A stretch of 64,000 nt of DNA from Segatella copri (GCF_949820605.1 NZ_CATKVU010000006.1:2092501-2156500); one strand, 5' to 3'. Shown: positions 29,591 through 37,954, counted from the first letter of the stretch. The notes: generated by a model from the letters alone, not told the origin. Numbers and translations: made by a program.

Positions 29591-32569
29591 TTAGAATTCT
29601 ACTTTTACACCTAATACTACACTCTTATTGAGTGGATAGGTACCCCAGTCAATGCCCTGCACACTACCACTGTTGCCATACTGGTTAACCTCCGGATCCA
29701 TACCGGAATAGTCGGTCAGGGTTAGCAGGTTGGTTGCTGATACGTATGGCTGCAGACGGGTCAGCCCGAAGCGGGAAATCAGTTTGCGAGGCACATCGTA
29801 AGAGAGAGAAATATCCTTTACACGGAGATAACTGCCATCTTCTACGAAGTAGGTTGAGTTGCGGATATCCCACTTAGCCTTTGGCACATCGGTAATCTGC
29901 CCAGGAACTCTCCAGCGAGCAAGCACCTTAGTACTCTGGTTCTTACCATCATACATTCCTTCGGTTTCCATACGTGAAACGTTGTAGATATCGTTGCCAT
30001 AACTTCCCTGGATAAGAATACTGAGATTCAAACCCTTATAAGAGAAGGTATTGGTCAAACCGAAGGTGAAGTCTGGGTTCGGATCACCGATATAAGTACG
30101 GTCACTGGCTGATACCAGACCATCACCGGTCACGTCCTTATATTTCATATCACCGGTCTCGGGATCCACACCTTCTGCTACATATCCCCAGAAACTGCCC
30201 AATGGCTTACCTGGCGTATTGCGAACCACCTGTTCATTGACGAAATCGGTAGTCGTGGCTTCATAATATACCTGAGTCAGAGACAGGCTCTCCAACTTAT
30301 TCTTGTTGAATGAGATGTTGAAATCTGTATTCCACTTCAAGGCGCCTATCAGATTCTGTGAAGAGATGGCAAACTCCCAGCCTTTATTAATCATCGAACC
30401 ACCATTATAGGTCAGGTTTCTTGCTGCTGCACTACCTGCCGGCAAGGTGATGTTCATCAACATATCCTTGGTCTTCTTATAATAGTAATCGGCATAGAAG
30501 GTGAGGCGGTTGCCCAGTACGGTCAAGTCAAGACCAATGTTGGTCTGGGTTGTTGTTTCCCAAGTCAGTTCAGGATTGCTCAGGTTGCCCTGTGAGAAAG
30601 TAGGAGTAGCATTGGCATCATTTCCCTCGCCAAACCACTGCACACGATTGATTTTGTATCTTGCCAGATAGCTGTAATCGCCCAGACCGCTCTGGTTACC
30701 GGTCTGTCCCCAGCCTCCACGAATCTTCAAGTCGTCAATCCACTTGATATCTTTCATAAATTTCTCATTGCTTACGCGCCAGGCACCAGAGAATGATGGG
30801 AAGTAGCCCCAACGGTGATGAGGTGCCAACTTGGAAGAACCATCAGCACGCATGTTGGCAGTTGCCATATAGGTATCATTCCAGTTGTACTGCAAACGGG
30901 CGAATGTTGAGAGAATTGCCCAATCAGAAGCTGATGAACCGGTTCCTGTCCAGGAAATCTTGTTGGCTGCATTCAAGGTTGGGAACAGATCGTTGGCATA
31001 GTTGCTACCGTTGATATAGTTCTGGCTCCACTTGCTCTGTGTCCAGGAACTACCAGCCATCGCATCCAGACTGTGCTTTCCGAATGCCTTCTTATAGTTT
31101 AATACGTTGTCCCATACGATAACGCTACTGATGTTTCTGCCATCATAGCCTGTACCGAATTCCTGACGGCCGATGGTGGTAGATATCGGGTCAAGGAATT
31201 TGGTGGTTGTTCCTTGTGTACGGTCGAACGAGAGAGATGTGTTATAAGTCAGTTCTGGCATAAAGGTGACAGTAGCCTTTCCTGTTGCCAGCAATCGGTT
31301 GTAAGCCGACTTATTATTCTGAGTACGGGCGATATTCTCTGCTGGCGAGGTAATGTTCACGCCATAGAAGTTGTTGTAGAACTGGCTAGGATTCTCCGGG
31401 TTCCATACCGGTGCATAGGTTGGCGTATTGACGATAGCGGTTACTACGCCACCTCGGTTAGAACCGGCACCCGAAATGATACCTGTACCCTTGTTGGTAT
31501 AATCAGAATAAGTTACACTGGCATTGAGTCGCAACCACTTACGTATATCGTTCTCTACAGATGCTCGGAAGTTGTAACGCTGATAGCTTGACTTCTTGAT
31601 AACACCATTTTCGCCTGTATAGCCACCCGAGATAAAGTATCTCAGTTTGTCGGTACCATTGGTAATAGAAAGCTGGTAGTCCTGTACATTACCCGTACGG
31701 AACACCTCGTCTTTCCAGTCGGTCTGGTCTTTCAAGCCTTCAGGCAGTTTCACCAGACCAATCTCATCCATCAGTTCCTTATACTGAGCCGCATTAAGAG
31801 ATTCCTGGTTGTCACGTACAGTATTAAATGCATAATGAGCATTCAGAGAAACCTTGGCTACGCCAGCCTTACCCTGCTTTGTACCGATAATGATGACACC
31901 ATTGGCTGCACGTGATCCATAGATTGCAGCTGAAGAAGCATCCTTCAATACCTGGATATTATCAATATCATCAGCTGCCAGGAAGTCAATATTGGTCATT
32001 GGCACACCATCTACTACATAGAGCGGATCATTACTACCATTTAAAGAGGTGGTACCACGCACACGGATGGTTGGTGAAGCACCTGGCTGACCGTTGGCTT
32101 GCTTAATCTGCAAACCGGCTGCCTTTCCCTGCATACCTGCTGCGGCAGATACGATAGGACGGGTATCAAGGTCTTTGGCTGACACACTGGATACGGCAGT
32201 AGTCACATCCTTACGCTTGACAGAGCCATAACCGATAGCCACCACTTCGTTGAGCATATTAGACTCTTCTTCGAGCATAATCTGTACGCCGTTAGAAGCT
32301 TTCACTTCCTTATTCTTATAACCTATATAAGAAATTTTGAGTCTGGCACCTGGCTGTACTTCGATGGTGAAGTGACCATCCAGGTCAGTAGCAACACCAT
32401 TTTTGGTACCATTCTCCAGAACCGAAGCTCCGATAACGGGTTCATTGGTATTGTCGATTACAGTACCCGTAATCTTCACCTTCTGTCCCCAAGCTGTCGC
32501 CGAGACCATTAGGACGAGTGCTGAGGCTGCTAGTCCTCGCAACATCGCATTACTTTTTGATTTTCTCAT
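29591..32569 (-). CDS. SusC/RagA-family TonB-dependent transporter, PUL2
   Basis: Outer-membrane oligosaccharide importer of 992 residues. The order is: signal peptide (ending TAWGQ); carboxypeptidase-like domain (KITGTVIDNTNEPVIGASV, about 31-110); TonB-box region (LNEVVAIGYGSVKRKDV); plug with SLNGSNDPLYVVDGVPM and DASSAAIYGSRAANGVI; then the barrel, ending in VVLGVKVEF. It is the first gene of PUL2, with a -7 box 82 bp upstream and repeated operator-like words further up. Confidence 0.95.
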   Translation of the reverse strand: MRKSKSNAMLRGLAASALVLMVSATAWGQKVKITGTVIDNTNEPVIGASVLENGTKNGVATDLDGHFTIEVQPGARLKISYIGYKNKEVKASNGVQIMLEEESNMLNEVVAIGYGSVKRKDVTTAVSSVSAKDLDTRPIVSAAAGMQGKAAGLQIKQANGQPGASPTIRVRGTTSLNGSNDPLYVVDGVPMTNIDFLAADDIDNIQVLKDASSAAIYGSRAANGVIIIGTKQGKAGVAKVSLNAHYAFNTVRDNQESLNAAQYKELMDEIGLVKLPEGLKDQTDWKDEVFRTGNVQDYQLSITNGTDKLRYFISGGYTGENGVIKKSSYQRYNFRASVENDIRKWLRLNASVTYSDYTNKGTGIISGAGSNRGGVVTAIVNTPTYAPVWNPENPSQFYNNFYGVNITSPAENIARTQNNKSAYNRLLATGKATVTFMPELTYNTSLSFDRTQGTTTKFLDPISTTIGRQEFGTGYDGRNISSVIVWDNVLNYKKAFGKHSLDAMAGSSWTQSKWSQNYINGSNYANDLFPTLNAANKISWTGTGSSASDWAILSTFARLQYNWNDTYMATANMRADGSSKLAPHHRWGYFPSFSGAWRVSNEKFMKDIKWIDDLKIRGGWGQTGNQSGLGDYSYLARYKINRVQWFGEGNDANATPTFSQGNLSNPELTWETTTQTNIGLDLTVLGNRLTFYADYYYKKTKDMLMNITLPAGSAAARNLTYNGGSMINKGWEFAISSQNLIGALKWNTDFNISFNKNKLESLSLTQVYYEATTTDFVNEQVVRNTPGKPLGSFWGYVAEGVDPETGDMKYKDVTGDGLVSASDRTYIGDPNPDFTFGLTNTFSYKGLNLSILIQGSYGNDIYNVSRMETEGMYDGKNQSTKVLARWRVPGQITDVPKAKWDIRNSTYFVEDGSYLRVKDISLSYDVPRKLISRFGLTRLQPYVSATNLLTLTDYSGMDPEVNQYGNSGSVQGIDWGTYPLNKSVVLGVKVEF

Positions 32570-32650
32570 AATTTAAACTTTAGTTATTATCATTTATGTT
32601 TAAAGTTGTTGTCTGATAGTCGGGAACCCATCCATGATTGGTTTCCGATT

Positions 32651-32659
32651 GCAAAAGTA
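32651..32659 (-). promoter_or_regulatory. PUL2 promoter -7 box
   Basis: TACTTTTGC on the minus strand, 82 bp upstream of susC. Confidence 0.65.
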
Positions 32660-32696
32660 TATAAAATGTCTGATATTTGTTGGTTGATTAAATAAT

Positions 32697-32785
32697 TAAG
32701 TGGTAAAAATGACCACCTGTTTTTACAACTGCATTTGATTATCAGGACTTTACATTTTTCATAGTTTTAAAAATAAGTGGTAGAT
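32697..32785. promoter_or_regulatory. Direct repeat TAAGTGGTARA upstream of PUL2 promoter
   Basis: Two copies of TAAGTGGTA (32697 and 32774), 77 bp apart, lie upstream of the -7 box in an AT-rich stretch. The first copy also forms AGTGGT/ACCAC dyad symmetry with nearby bases. They could be activator sites for PUL2. The rest of this roughly 340-bp gap holds only a terminator. Confidence 0.4.
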
Positions 32786-32851
32786 TTATAATAGTAAAAG
32801 GTACAATTATAGAAGAAATTTGTAATACACTATACGTAATATGGGAATAAC

Positions 32852-32884
32852 AAAGCCCCCGGTGCTATACGCATCGGGGGTTTT
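32852..32884. terminator. Terminator after Rpn-type nuclease gene
   Basis: CCCCCG pairs with CGGGGG around a 13-nt loop, with AAAG/TTTT flanks that extend it. It is usable in both directions. Confidence 0.75.
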
Positions 32885-32909
32885 CCGTATTTATCACCAG
32901 GCATTGTAT

Positions 32910-33785
32910 CTACTGAATCTGCAGTATCTGGTCTTCCGTCAAACCAGTTATTTCCTGGATTGTCGCCTCATCCATACCTTTTGCTAGCATATTCTTAGCA
33001 ATCTCAATACTTCTTTGGCTTTTGCCTACTTCTTCGCCTTTTGCCATGCCTTTTTCCATGCCTTCTTCCATTCCTTTCTGGTACCTGTCATCGAGGAGGG
33101 TTCTTTCAACACTTACCGAATCCCAGAATTTGTCATAGGCACGGAGCTCGGCATCTGTAAAGCCGGAAACTTCAAGATCTTCTACGGCTTTTCCAATCTC
33201 TGGATCATTGAGCAGGTCGGAAGGAATCTCCTTCGTGTTGGAATTGATTTCTGTCAGGAAACGGAGCCACAAGACCATCATGCGCTTGTCAGCGATGGAA
33301 TGTGGAGTGAACTTAGGGAGTTCTATGAAGGTGAAATGCAAGCCCTCGATAACCTTATTGCTGTCCTTATCGTGCACGATGCGGTAGTTGTGGATGAAAT
33401 CCGGAGTATCATGCGCAAAGATATCATTTATCAGGTTGAGAGAATACACGGGTTGCAGTTCGCTGTATCTTCCTCCCTTTTTAGCCTGACTCACATAGAG
33501 CTTGGATGCATTAAACAGTACTCGCTGCTGGAATGCGTCAGACCATTCCATCTGCATTTCCACGCAGAACTTCCTGCCTCTGACGTCGGTGCAGAGTACA
33601 TCAACTATGGTGTTCTTGCCCCCTTCTAGCTGGGGCACAAGTTCCGTTGGCAGATACTCTATCTCGTGTATCTGCTCTTCTTCGCTGAGTGGCAGGAGTG
33701 CGTTCAGGAGACTGATCAGTCTTTTAGGATGATTGCCGAATATCTTCTTGAACGTGAGGTCTGCCTTAGGGTCTAAGTACTTCAT
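32910..33785 (-). CDS. Rpn/PD-(D/E)XK nuclease family protein (putative transposase-type)
   Basis: Members of this family (recombination-promoting nuclease, PDDEXK transposase-like) are annotated widely in gut Bacteroidota; some E. coli Rpn proteins cut DNA and raise recombination. The 291-residue protein starts MKYLDPKADLTFKKIFGNHP, the family signature. The likely catalytic residues are Asp in IVDVLC and Glu/Gln in KFCVEMQMEW (about 60-78). Near the C-terminus is a charged repeat (KGMEEGMEKGMAKGEEVG) often seen in these proteins. A UBA-like helix ends it. No terminal inverted repeats or target duplication flank it, so it is not called a transposon. It is monocistronic with its own promoter. 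Confidence 0.88.
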   Translation of the reverse strand: MKYLDPKADLTFKKIFGNHPKRLISLLNALLPLSEEEQIHEIEYLPTELVPQLEGGKNTIVDVLCTDVRGRKFCVEMQMEWSDAFQQRVLFNASKLYVSQAKKGGRYSELQPVYSLNLINDIFAHDTPDFIHNYRIVHDKDSNKVIEGLHFTFIELPKFTPHSIADKRMMVLWLRFLTEINSNTKEIPSDLLNDPEIGKAVEDLEVSGFTDAELRAYDKFWDSVSVERTLLDDRYQKGMEEGMEKGMAKGEEVGKSQRSIEIAKNMLAKGMDEATIQEITGLTEDQILQIQ

Positions 33786-33810
33786 AACCTTTCTGTTTTA
33801 AAATGATACC

Positions 33811-33819
33811 GCAAAGTTA
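33811..33819 (-). promoter_or_regulatory. -7 box of Rpn-type gene
   Basis: TAACTTTGC on the minus strand, 25 bp upstream of the ATG. Confidence 0.6.
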
Positions 33820-33919
33820 CGATTTTATTTTCATATCAGCAAGAGATTTCTGATAAAAATTAAGAAAAAGCCGCCAAGCATCAGATGTGCTGCCTGGGGG
33901 TACGATAGAGAATCTGGGG

Positions 33920-34087
33920 CTAGTCTGCCCAAATTCCCTTATTTGTTGAATTATCCCAGAAATCCTTCACATTTTCGTCGCTGTAATCCGCTTCTCCCGC
34001 CTTCCGGATAACAGAGCCGGCGAGGATGGCTGTGGTTTCCATTTCCATGACGCTAACAACTGGCTTGATATATCTTTTCTTTTTCAT
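33920..34087 (-). CDS. Small 55-aa protein, MKKKRYIKP type
   Basis: A short ORF in the gap after the BspA-like gene, 24 bp downstream of its stop on the same strand, so probably co-transcribed. It starts MKKKRYIKPVVSVMEME, continues with TTAILAGSV and ends in a charged, Trp-containing tail (KDFWDNSTNKGIWAD). The K-x-Y-I-x-P start followed by a LLA/ILAGS-like word recalls small proteins that are frequent in Prevotella and related genera; this is from memory and unverified. There is no clear signal peptide or membrane helix. Function is unknown; a secreted peptide or precursor peptide is possible. Confidence 0.6.
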   Translation of the reverse strand: MKKKRYIKPVVSVMEMETTAILAGSVIRKAGEADYSDENVKDFWDNSTNKGIWAD

Positions 34088-34111
34088 ATCTGTTTTTATT
34101 ACTATTTTTTA

Positions 34112-35860
34112 TTACTTGATGATAACCTTCATGGTCTTGCCGCCACGCTTCACGATGTTCACACCCTTCTGCAAATTCTGTAGGCGACGGCCCTGGAGAT
34201 CGTAGTATTCTGCCTTGCTATCTGCTGTAGTCTCCAACTGCTCGATGGCTGTGGTGCTGCCGCCGACGCTGATGCTGAACATTCTGGCACCTGCGGCAGG
34301 AGCAGAAGAATTATCTACCATGTAAGCACGGAAAGGCTTGCTGCCCACAGACTCTGTTTTTGTTTCACCCAACAGCTTGGCTGGGTTCATCAGCTTGTCG
34401 CCCTTCACGATGTAGCAGTTGTTATCAGTATCCTTGCTGAACTCCTTTTTGGTGTAGATACCCTGGAGTTTGTAGTTGGCGTCAGCAGTTTCAGCAGTCT
34501 GAACATCTTTTGCTATCGTCTTGTCGGCTTCAGAGATGCTGAGCTTTGTTGCTCCATCCTTCATCTTGATGATAACAGGAGTACCAGCAGCGATGCTTCC
34601 CTCAATCTCTTCGAGTTCTACGGTTTCTGTAACATCATCAGCTGAAAGGAGTTTGAAGGCACGGAAGTTCTTGTCGGCGAGAGATACCTCGAATGGCAGG
34701 CAGAGCGTTGCCCATGTAGTACCTTCCTTCATCTTGCGGCTATAAGATGCAGCCTTGGCTGCGAATGGCTCGTAAGCCACGAAATCCTTATCGTCGTCAA
34801 GTACGAGATTATCCGTAGCAAGAGGTTCTCCCGTTGCTCCTATCTTCTCATCGCCATTCTTGCCTACCAGCTTGGTGAAGTAGCCAGTCTTGTAGTTGGC
34901 AAAGATGTGGTCAGTCTTGTCTGAGTTATTCTTATTATCTATAAAACCTTTGAGGTTTGTGCAATTATCGAACATGTAAGAACCGTTAGTTACCTTGTCT
35001 ATTACAAACTTGTCGTTGACGTAAATGGTTGTGAGAGTTGAGCAATAAGAGAACATAAAGCTCATATTTGTCACCTTCTTTGTATTGAAATTAGAGACAT
35101 CGAGAGAGGTGAGTTTTGAACATTTATAGAACATCCTGTTCATATTAGTCACATTTTCTGAGTTGAAGTTTGTAACGTCAAGAGAGGTGAGAGCTTTGCA
35201 GCCAGCGAACATTTTCATCATATTCTTCACATTCACGGTATTGAAGTTAGTGACGTCGAGAGAGGGGAGTTTTGAACAGGATGAGAACATGCCTTCCATT
35301 GTCGTTACATTCCTCGTATCGAACTTAGTGACGTCGAGAGAGGTGAGAGATTTGCAGCTAGAAAACATGTAGCTCATATCCGTCACCTTTGCGGTATTGA
35401 AGTTGGTAACATCGAGAGAGGTGAGTTTTGAACAGTTATTGAACATGTAGCGCATATCTGTCACCTTCGCTGTATTCAGATATTCCAGGCCTGTAATTGT
35501 TTCCAGTTTTGTGAGACGCTCAAAGAAATAGTACAACGATGTAGGAGTGTATGAGCTAAAGCTCTTATCGAAAACAATGTGCACGATTGTGCCATTTCCT
35601 AATTTTGTATTGATAGCAGCCACCGTCTGTTTATCTTCCACCCAAGCACTATTTTCAGGAAGGGTTTCACCCACAAATTTCTTGAAAGTCAAAGTTTGGG
35701 TAGAGGATTCATACGTTGCTATATACTTAGAACTGGAAGCTGCCTTCTGCGCAACCATGCCGGCTGGCAGAAGCAACAACATGAGCAACATCAATGGGAA
35801 CAGGGCGAATCTACGGATTATCGCCCCCCCCATTGTACATACGGCCGGCTTGCGACCCAT
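34112..35860 (-). CDS. BspA-like leucine-rich-repeat surface protein with G8 tract at its start
   Basis: A probable surface or secreted adhesin-like protein. The open frame gives up to 582 residues. A hydrophobic signal segment (FALFPLMLLMLLLLPAG) is followed by seven 26-residue BspA/DUF285 repeats (about 133-315; consensus VTNMSYMFSSCSKLTSLDVT). A beta-rich region and a C-terminal segment, YYDLQGRRLQNLQKGVNIV, follow, a tail commonly found on exported Prevotella proteins. Starts at 35860 and 35833 are in frame here. The better-looking upstream start (ATGATGAAAAGA, 35888/35885) is in another frame because of a run of eight G at 35824-35831, and it ends at a TAG at 35811. A run of 7 or 10 G would join it to the main frame. 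The gene may therefore be phase-variable, and this copy may be off or using a weaker start. Confidence 0.82.
   Translation of the reverse strand: MGRKPAVCTMGGAIIRRFALFPLMLLMLLLLPAGMVAQKAASSSKYIATYESSTQTLTFKKFVGETLPENSAWVEDKQTVAAINTKLGNGTIVHIVFDKSFSSYTPTSLYYFFERLTKLETITGLEYLNTAKVTDMRYMFNNCSKLTSLDVTNFNTAKVTDMSYMFSSCKSLTSLDVTKFDTRNVTTMEGMFSSCSKLPSLDVTNFNTVNVKNMMKMFAGCKALTSLDVTNFNSENVTNMNRMFYKCSKLTSLDVSNFNTKKVTNMSFMFSYCSTLTTIYVNDKFVIDKVTNGSYMFDNCTNLKGFIDNKNNSDKTDHIFANYKTGYFTKLVGKNGDEKIGATGEPLATDNLVLDDDKDFVAYEPFAAKAASYSRKMKEGTTWATLCLPFEVSLADKNFRAFKLLSADDVTETVELEEIEGSIAAGTPVIIKMKDGATKLSISEADKTIAKDVQTAETADANYKLQGIYTKKEFSKDTDNNCYIVKGDKLMNPAKLLGETKTESVGSKPFRAYMVDNSSAPAAGARMFSISVGGSTTAIEQLETTADSKAEYYDLQGRRLQNLQKGVNIVKRGGKTMKVIIK
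35824..35831. repeat. G8 homopolymer (C8 on plus strand), putative phase-variation tract
   Basis: Eight consecutive G in the minus-strand reading direction, between the upstream ATG pair and the signal peptide of the BspA-like gene. No longer G/C run was noticed in the window. Confidence 0.7.
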
Positions 35861-35924
35861 TGGATTGATTTGTAAATCTTTTCATCATAAATGTTATGTT
35901 TTGTTATTATATTTTATCAAGAAA

Positions 35925-36185
35925 TTACTGAATACTGATTGCCATCAGACTGACTGCCAGACACACGAACGTGATAAACACTACGCCGAGAATGAGGCAG
36001 ATATAGAAACGCCCTCTCCTGATGAAATCACCCAAGCTGAAATGATACATCGGGTAATCATCAAGATAGGTCCTATATTCCCTCACCATGACATTAATCA
36101 TGATGACAACATAAATGAGGAGAAACAAAGCTACTATCAGGATAGCCTGTTCTTCTTTGGCTAATAATTCTATGATACTTTTCAT
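35925..36185 (-). CDS. Small two-helix membrane protein (86 aa)
   Basis: The start at 36185 (MKSIIELLAKEEQ) is chosen because a -7 box ends only 4 bp before it; a longer ATG at 36236 would lie upstream of that promoter. Two membrane helices are clear: AILIVALFLLIYVVIMINVM (about 14-34) and YICLILGVVFITFVCLAVSL (about 60-80). They are joined by a polar loop with several Tyr and Arg (VREYRTYLDDYPMYHF). No family was recognised. It is the gene preceding the BspA-like gene on the same strand, but a 64-bp gap separates them. Confidence 0.65.
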   Translation of the reverse strand: MKSIIELLAKEEQAILIVALFLLIYVVIMINVMVREYRTYLDDYPMYHFSLGDFIRRGRFYICLILGVVFITFVCLAVSLMAISIQ

Positions 36186-36188
36186 GGT

Positions 36189-36197
36189 GCAAATATA
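36189..36197 (-). promoter_or_regulatory. -7 box abutting the small membrane protein start
   Basis: TATATTTGC on the minus strand, separated from the ATG by only 3 bases. If active, the mRNA would be leaderless or nearly so. Confidence 0.5.
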
Positions 36198-36216
36198 GTG
36201 TTTTTCTTTGAAACAA

Positions 36217-36250
36217 GGTGTCGCATTCCCCCACAATGGTGTCGCATTCC
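36217..36250. repeat. Direct repeat GGTGTCGCATTCC
   Basis: Two copies (36217 and 36238), 21 bp apart, lie between the small membrane protein promoter and the next terminator; the terminator stem begins with the same GGTGTC word. They could be an operator for the small gene. Confidence 0.5.
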
Positions 36251-36258
36251 TACAAAAA

Positions 36259-36290
36259 AGGTGTCTCCTTCGTGGGGGAAGGAGACACCT
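36259..36290 (-). terminator. Terminator of 7TM-AraC regulator gene
   Basis: A perfect 12-bp stem, AGGTGTCTCCTT with its complement, around an 8-nt loop. On the minus strand it is followed by TTTTTT. It starts 13 bp past the stop. Confidence 0.85.
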
Positions 36291-36302
36291 AATACATACT
36301 TT

Positions 36303-37454
36303 TTAACAGTTTTTCTCTCTCCAAGCCGTAGGAGAGCAGCCTTCTTTCTCTTTGAACATACGGTAGAGATGGGTACGGGAAGAGAAGCCACACTCGGCAG
36401 AAATGATGTCATTACCGAAGTCGGGGTTATCCAACATCATCTTCTTGGCAGCCTCAAAACGCACCTCGGCAAGCCAGAGGCGGAAGGTGGTATTGAGACA
36501 GGATGAGAGGTAGCGCGACAACTCGTATCTGTTGATATCCAACGAACGTGACAGGGTAATCATATTCAGCGACGTATCCCTATAACCCTTGGCAGCACAC
36601 CATTCATCCAACTTCTCACGGATGATCTTCTGCCGTCTTTCTGAACGCTGCGATTGTAAAGTTTCTTTCTTATCATCAAGTTCTTCATCCTGCAGTTCAG
36701 AATCGGCAGCGTCTCCCCAGATTTTCATTACTGCATTCTCTTCTTCCTCCTTATCCAAGAGTTCTTCGGTAGGCACGTAATTATAGCCCAAAGCCATGAA
36801 ACTGAGCGTGAAGAAAAAGACAGCAAGCAGTCCCAGAGGTCCGATTACATATAGAGATTTGGTGGAAAGAACTGCAAAAGGCAGAGATACTGCAGTAAAG
36901 AAAACGAAGAACACACTGGCTCGCGCATATCTCACGTAAGGCAGGATATCGTAACCAGTCATCACCTCAAGCATCCTCCTGCGCTTTCTGATTTCCACTA
37001 TTATCATATAGATGCAATAGGCTATGTTGATGCCGAACAGGACTATCATCACATAAATCCAGCTGCCGATATGGAAGTTTCCGCTCTGGATAAAGCCGAT
37101 GCAGAAGGCTGCCAATATGGCGGCATAAATGCTGGCGCAGACGATGCTCATCTTCCGGCGGTTGGCATGCGTTGCCTCGATATTGTAAATGCCAATAGAG
37201 ATGAGCGAGAAGCAAGGGGGATAGACCAGAATGTTGAAAACGGCTCCCACAGCAGCGTCTTGAGCCCGGAAGCCCAGAAGCATCTGCATGAGAAATTGTA
37301 TGGCCAATCCTACCATGGCTCCGATAATCAGCCATCGTGAAACTTCATATCGCCGGTTCATCCACTTCATGTGCAGACGGGTAATACCCAGGATGAGGAT
37401 ATTGACGAGCATAAATAGGAAACAGGCGAACTGCAATAAATATAATGTATCCAT
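36303..37454 (-). CDS. Membrane-bound AraC-family transcriptional regulator (7TM-AraC type)
   Basis: An inner-membrane sensor joined to a cytoplasmic AraC-type DNA-binding domain. The start at 37454 (MDTLYLLQF) gives 383 residues; an ATG 11 codons earlier (37487) is possible. The N-terminal half has six to seven membrane helices (for example FACFLFMLVNILILGI, MVGLAIQFLMQMLLG and GPLGLLAVFFFTLSFMALGY). An acidic linker (DKEEEENAVMKIWGDAAD) follows. The AraC domain covers the last 110 residues, with YELSRYLSSCLNTTFRLW and ISAECGFSSRTHLYRMFKEK. The target is unknown; neighbouring candidates are the small membrane protein and the BspA-like gene downstream. Confidence 0.9.
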   Translation of the reverse strand: MDTLYLLQFACFLFMLVNILILGITRLHMKWMNRRYEVSRWLIIGAMVGLAIQFLMQMLLGFRAQDAAVGAVFNILVYPPCFSLISIGIYNIEATHANRRKMSIVCASIYAAILAAFCIGFIQSGNFHIGSWIYVMIVLFGINIAYCIYMIIVEIRKRRRMLEVMTGYDILPYVRYARASVFFVFFTAVSLPFAVLSTKSLYVIGPLGLLAVFFFTLSFMALGYNYVPTEELLDKEEEENAVMKIWGDAADSELQDEELDDKKETLQSQRSERRQKIIREKLDEWCAAKGYRDTSLNMITLSRSLDINRYELSRYLSSCLNTTFRLWLAEVRFEAAKKMMLDNPDFGNDIISAECGFSSRTHLYRMFKEKEGCSPTAWREKNC

Positions 37455-37516
37455 TTCGTTCTTATTTTTGTATTTGGCATCTGCCAAGATTACTGTTTAA
37501 TCGTCTTAATATGCAT

Positions 37517-37525
37517 GCAAAAGTA
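37517..37525 (-). promoter_or_regulatory. -7 box of the 7TM-AraC gene
   Basis: TACTTTTGC on the minus strand, 62 bp upstream of the chosen start. Confidence 0.6.
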
Positions 37526-37617
37526 CAATTTTTATTTTGAAATGAGGGTAAAAATAAGGGAAAAAGTGATATTTTAAAAGAAAAAAATGTTTTATTTATC
37601 GGGGACAGCTGACGAGT

Positions 37618-37658
37618 GAAACTAGAACAGCAGACTGGCGAAACTAGAACAGCAGACT
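37618..37658. repeat. 22-bp direct repeat GAAACTAGAACAGCAGACT
   Basis: Two near-identical copies (37618-37636 and 37640-37658) are followed by looser copies of the AGAACAG/CAGTGGGC words to about 37690. This is gene-free DNA between the AraC gene promoter and the isolated susD. Function unknown. Confidence 0.6.
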
Positions 37659-37787
37659 AGCGATAGGCAGAACAGTGGGCTGTCTGAGCCAAACAGCGAA
37701 TGAAAACCGGTTTGCCAGGTTTTTAAATAACCGAAATATCACACCGGTTCCGGCTGATATCAGAAAAGAAGAAGAAAAATTGATTTT

Positions 37788-37948
37788 ACTCTTCACTCTT
37801 CACCCAATCGCTGGGAATGCCTTTATATAAAGGGGATTCGAGAGGTGAAGAGTGGGTGAAGAGAGGTGAAGAGTTACAAAAAACTCTTCACCCTCCGCAA
37901 CACCTTTATATAAAGGGGATTCGAGCTATCGGGTGAAGAGTGAAGAGT
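37788..37948. repeat. Tandem-repeat inverted-arm element C (GTGAAGA units)
   Basis: The left arm ACTCTTCACTCTTCACCC (37788-37805) and right arm GGGTGAAGAGTGAAGAGT (37931-37948) are perfect inverted copies. Between them lie further GTGAAGAG and CTCTTCACC units around 37843-37893, and two copies of a 23-bp word (37820 and 37903) starting CCTTTATATAAAGG. The element begins 7 bp past the isolated SusD stop. Confidence 0.75.
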
Positions 37949-37954
37949 TTTGGG

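Noticed and set aside
32852..33819. Rpn-type nuclease as an insertion sequence
   Set aside because: No terminal inverted repeats, target-site duplication or second transposase domain; it has its own promoter and terminator like a normal gene.
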